Assembly (NCBI GenBank): GCA_022828595.1
Contig: JAKGHH010000001.1
Coordinates: 118,122,999 to 118,186,998, forward strand
Origin: Nelumbo lutea
Lineage: Eukaryota > Streptophyta > Magnoliopsida > Proteales > Nelumbonaceae
Direction: 5' to 3'
Length of the DNA: 64,000 bases
Shown here: positions 61,331 through 64,000 of the stretch, piece by piece
Layout of the letters: each line of letters starts with the position of its first letter
How positions within the stretch are numbered: position 1 is the stretch's first letter
Program-made: the position numbers and the translations under genes
The notes under the pieces: generated by a model
What the model saw: only the letters and a program-made list of their open reading frames with translations
The model's database searches: none
Told to the model about the DNA's origin: nothing

Positions 61331-62273
61331 AGCTCGTCAAACGCGAGCTGGCAGTCTCAGGTCCATTCAAACATTTGCCTTTGATTGCCTTAAAGAAAGG
61401 AAAACAACGGTCTGCCGATTTGGACATGAAGCGGCTCAAAGCGGCTATGCGGCCGTTTAGCCTCTGAACCTCTTTTACTTTTCGGGGTGGTCTGATATCT
61501 AGGATGGCCTTTATCTTGTCCGGGTTGGCCTCAATACCGCGCCGGTTGACAATGTACCCTAGGAACTTACCCGAGGTGACACCGAAGACACACTTGTTTG
61601 GGTTCAGTCTCATTCTATATTGACACAAAATTTGGAAGACAGAATTTAAGTATTTTATTAATTCCTGTGAGAACTGTGTTTTGACGACCATGTCGTCTAC
61701 ATAACATTCTATTTTCATGCCAATTAAGGGCCGAAAAAGCTTATTTACAAGTCTTTGGAAGGTCGCCCCAACGTTCTTTAGTCCGAAGGGCATGACCTTG
61801 TAATAGTACAGGCCTAACTCGGTTATGAAGCTGGTTTTTTCCTCGTCAGACTGATCCATCTTGATTTGGTTGTAGCCTGAGTAGGCGTCCAGGAAGCTTA
61901 GCAGCTCATGTCCCGAGGTCGCGTCCACTAGGCGGTCAATTCGGGGCAGGGGGAAGTAGTCTTTTGGGCAAGCTCGGTTCATGTCGGTGTAGTTGACGTA
62001 CATGCGCTACTTGCCGTTTGCTTTTTTCACCAGCACTGGGTTGGCTACCCAGCTCGGGTAATGAACTTCCCTTATGAAGTCTGCTGCGAGGAGCTTTTTG
62101 ACTTCTTCGTCGACCGCCCTCCAGCGCTCCGGGGCTAAGTTGCGTTTCTTCTGTCTAATGGGTCTAACTACAGGGTCAGTGTTGAGTTTGTGAGTTATAA
62201 GGTCAGGGTCAATACCGAGCATATCCGCCACAGACCATACAAAAATATCTAAATTTTGAAGTAAGAAACTCAC
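61329..62273 (-). pseudogene. Reverse transcriptase (Tat element 2)
   Basis: The domain is open apart from one TAG at about 62004-62006, in the Trp codon of 'NGKWRMYV'. Motifs include 'PSWVANPVLVKKANGK', 'DMNRACPKDYFPLPRIDRLV', 'SFLDAYSGYNQIKM', 'MPFGLKNVGATFQRLVN', the catalytic 'CYVDDMVVK' and 'FLGYIVNRRGIEANPDKI'. The enzyme copies element RNA to DNA in the virus-like particle. The single nonsense change suggests fairly recent inactivation. Confidence 0.9.
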
Positions 62274-62472
62274 CAGTTCAATTCGTAGAGGCTCCTTGAC
62301 CGAAGCACCGATCTGTAGTGTTCACGCTGGATTTGTAGCCAAGGTCGGGACCGCGACTGTTTCCTCAGTGGATGAAGCTCGTTCCTCGCCCTGCCCCGTA
62401 GGCCGCTCCAGTTCAAGGTCATCAACTGCCTTGTTTTTTCCCTTTAGGGCAGCAACATAGCATTTGCGGGAC

Positions 62473-62802
62473 TCAAGCTGGTCGCCCTACGCTACCCCCA
62501 CACCGAAGTCCGTGGGGAACTTCATTGCCAGATAGTAGGTGGAGACCATTATGCGTAATTGGTCGCCCTATTATGGCATTGTATGGGGAGGGGGTCGCGA
62601 CCACTAGGAAATCGTGGTTGAGTCTTACTGCACAAGGCCATGTGCCGACTTCCACAGGTACTGTTATCTTCCCCAGGGGCCTGACTTCCTCTCTGTTGAA
62701 GCCCACCAAAGGAGTGTGTGCGGGCTTCAACTCGCTTCTCTGCAACTGTAGTTGGTCGAACGCCGATTTGAAGAGGATGTCCGCCGAACTGCCTGAGTCC
62801 AC
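62473..62802 (-). pseudogene. Aspartic protease (Tat element 2)
   Basis: It opens with 'MDSGSSADILFKSAFDQLQL', carrying the catalytic D-S-G triad, then 'PLVGFNREEVRPLGKITVPV' and 'FLVVATPSPYNAIIGRP', the conserved flap and C-terminal blocks of gypsy retropepsins. The visible frame ends after 'NGLHLLSGNEVPHGLRC'. It would cleave the polyprotein. This part is intact, but the surrounding polyprotein is not. Confidence 0.8.
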
Positions 62803-63120
62803 AAGTACGCGCCAGACTTCGAAGTTGTTGATCCTTAGTTTTATGACGAGCGCATCATCGTGGGGATAGTGAACACCTCGCGTGTTGTCTTCTGTGAAAA
62901 AAGATCGGTTCTTTCGTCTTCGGCCTTTTTGGAGGGTTCTGCTCCTCTTGGGCCACCTCGCAAACTGACGTCCGTGCTGCTGCCGAAGTGCAACCTGCTA
63001 CCACCGAACCGCCCACTATCACATGGATGATTCCCCGAACTGGCCTCTCTTCTGGGGAGGTCGCTGCAAGACTTCGGCCGATCTGCTGCTGGACTCGGGG
63101 GCATCCTTTCCGTGCTCCCC

Positions 63121-64000
63121 TTAACGACCTACTTTATTATTATTGTCATTATGTACAAAATTTCTCAAGTATCCGCGATGGATGAGTCTCTCTATCTCGT
63201 CCCGAAGATTGTTACATTGTTCGGTATTATGACCGTGATCTTTATGAAAACTACAATATAGATTTTTATTTCTCTCATCTGGGTTACTCTTTAGGCGAAG
63301 TGGCCACTTTATGTAGGGGGCGTCCTTGATCATCATCAAGATCTCGGTCCGCCTTGTGTTCAACGATGTGTAATCTGTCCGAACTGCTAAGGGAGCTCGG
63401 GACGGCTGGCTTGGCTTTGCCTCTCGAGCCTGGCTTCTTCTGTCGCCTGGGTTGGAGGGCTCGCCTTCTCTTTTTCTTTTCTCGACCCTGCCTTCGGTTC
63501 TTTGGGTGATTTCTTCCTCTGTACTCATGAACTTATCCGCGAGCTTGAGGAAATCGGCCACGGTTGATGGCTAGCTGGCCACCATGTGCCATTTGAATTC
63601 TTTATGCGTTACCCCTCTTTTGGCCGTTGCGAGCTGTACAGCGGGGTCTAACCGTGGTGTCTGCAAGCATGCTTCATTGAACCGCTTGATGTAACTTCGG
63701 ATGGATTCTCCTTCCCTCTGGATTACCCCGAAGATACTTTCCTTGGTTCTAGGGCACCGCTTGCTGGTAACAAAGTGTGCGGTGAAGATCTGCACAAACT
63801 GGGCCCAGCTTCATATTGACCCAGAAGCTAGGTTCCGGTACCAGGTGTGGGCCACCCCCCTGAAGGTGGTGTTGAAGGCCACGCACATGAATGAATCACT
63901 AGCCCTAGTAAGGTGCATTTGTGACTGGAATGCATCGACGTGTTCGTTGGGGTCAAAGGACCCATCATACTTGTCCAGAGACGGAAGTTTGAAGTCTCTA
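63121..64000 (-). pseudogene. Gag with capsid and zinc knuckle (Tat element 2, runs off the window)
   Basis: Read from 64000 down, it shows 'LDKYDGSFDPNEHVDAFQSQ', then 'HTWYRNLASGSI', a TGA at about 63811, 'SYIKRFNEACLQTPRLDPAV', a TAG at about 63569, and then an open segment to 63121. The last segment contains 'YCSFHKDHGHNTEQCNNLRD', a CxxHxxxGHxxxxC-type knuckle, followed by 'EIERLIHRGYLRNFV'. The protein forms the particle and packages RNA. It aligns with 890-2030 of the first copy. The N-terminus and 5' LTR lie beyond the right edge. Confidence 0.85.

Larger units (their letters stand above)
55044..64000 (-). mobile_element. Tat-lineage (Retand/Ogre-like) Ty3/gypsy retrotransposon, copy 2
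   Basis: Read on the minus strand, the element runs gag (64000-63121), protease (62802-62473), reverse transcriptase (62273-61329), RNase H (about 61330-60868), a second RNase H (60896-60330), integrase (about 60256-59061), an antisense gene (56814-58744, plus strand), a polypurine tract and a 3' LTR (56087-55044). The dual RNase H and the antisense extra gene between integrase and 3' LTR place it in the Tat lineage. The 5' LTR is beyond the right edge. Several stops show this copy is inactive, though far less decayed than the copy at 1-3813. Confidence 0.9.

Overview
The window is nuclear DNA of a flowering plant. The evidence is a spliced magnesium-dependent phosphatase 1 gene with plant-like introns, exons of a plant-type cytosolic prolidase, a plant LRR receptor-kinase remnant, and a dense layer of Ty3/gypsy, Ty1/copia, LINE, hAT, PIF/Harbinger and Mutator-like elements. 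The long AT-rich introns and nested elements suggest a large, repeat-rich genome. I cannot fix the species from sequence alone.

Layout. 1-3.8 kb: the 5' part (pol start, protease, gag, 5' LTR) of a minus-strand Tat-lineage Ty3/gypsy element that cuts into an LRR receptor-kinase pseudogene (3.8-4.8 kb). A transmembrane and P-loop fragment of such a kinase follows on the opposite strand (5.04-5.24 kb). 5.3-26 kb: no intact gene. It holds nested inverted-repeat elements, a GA-rich minisatellite, Mutator-like elements with long terminal inverted repeats, a hAT-type element with an 8-bp target duplication, hairpins and a large inverted repeat with ~0.6-kb arms. 26.3-27.4 kb: a gypsy gag remnant interrupted by a decayed copia element (27.4-32.8 kb). 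32.8-34.3 kb: PIF/Harbinger transposase and MYB-like remnants split by a small element. 34.8-36.9 kb: non-autonomous repeats that abut the next gene.

Genes. MDP1 (36.97-41.21 kb, +) has four exons, a 175-residue product and all expected motifs, and looks intact. Convergent to it is a prolidase-type peptidase (43.3-54.2 kb, -). Ten exons are recognisable, but the N-terminal exons are missing from the window, one metal-ligand glutamate is changed and the last exon is frameshifted, so I call it a probable pseudogene. Its introns hold a LINE-derived ORF1-only insertion with an 18-bp target duplication and an LTR-like block. A second Tat-lineage element lies just upstream.

55.0-64.0 kb: this second, better preserved Tat element (minus strand) has a 3' LTR with a 40-bp tandem array, integrase, two RNase H domains, reverse transcriptase, protease and gag. 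Between integrase and 3' LTR it carries an oppositely oriented gene with its own TATA box, a short intron and a sequence resembling the 'putative gypsy type transposon' family. The two Tat copies at the window ends belong to the same family and share orientation, but are diverged separate insertions. The antisense gene is the most interesting structure here. Extra ORFs of this kind are known in the Tat lineage, so it is a good example rather than a clearly new system.
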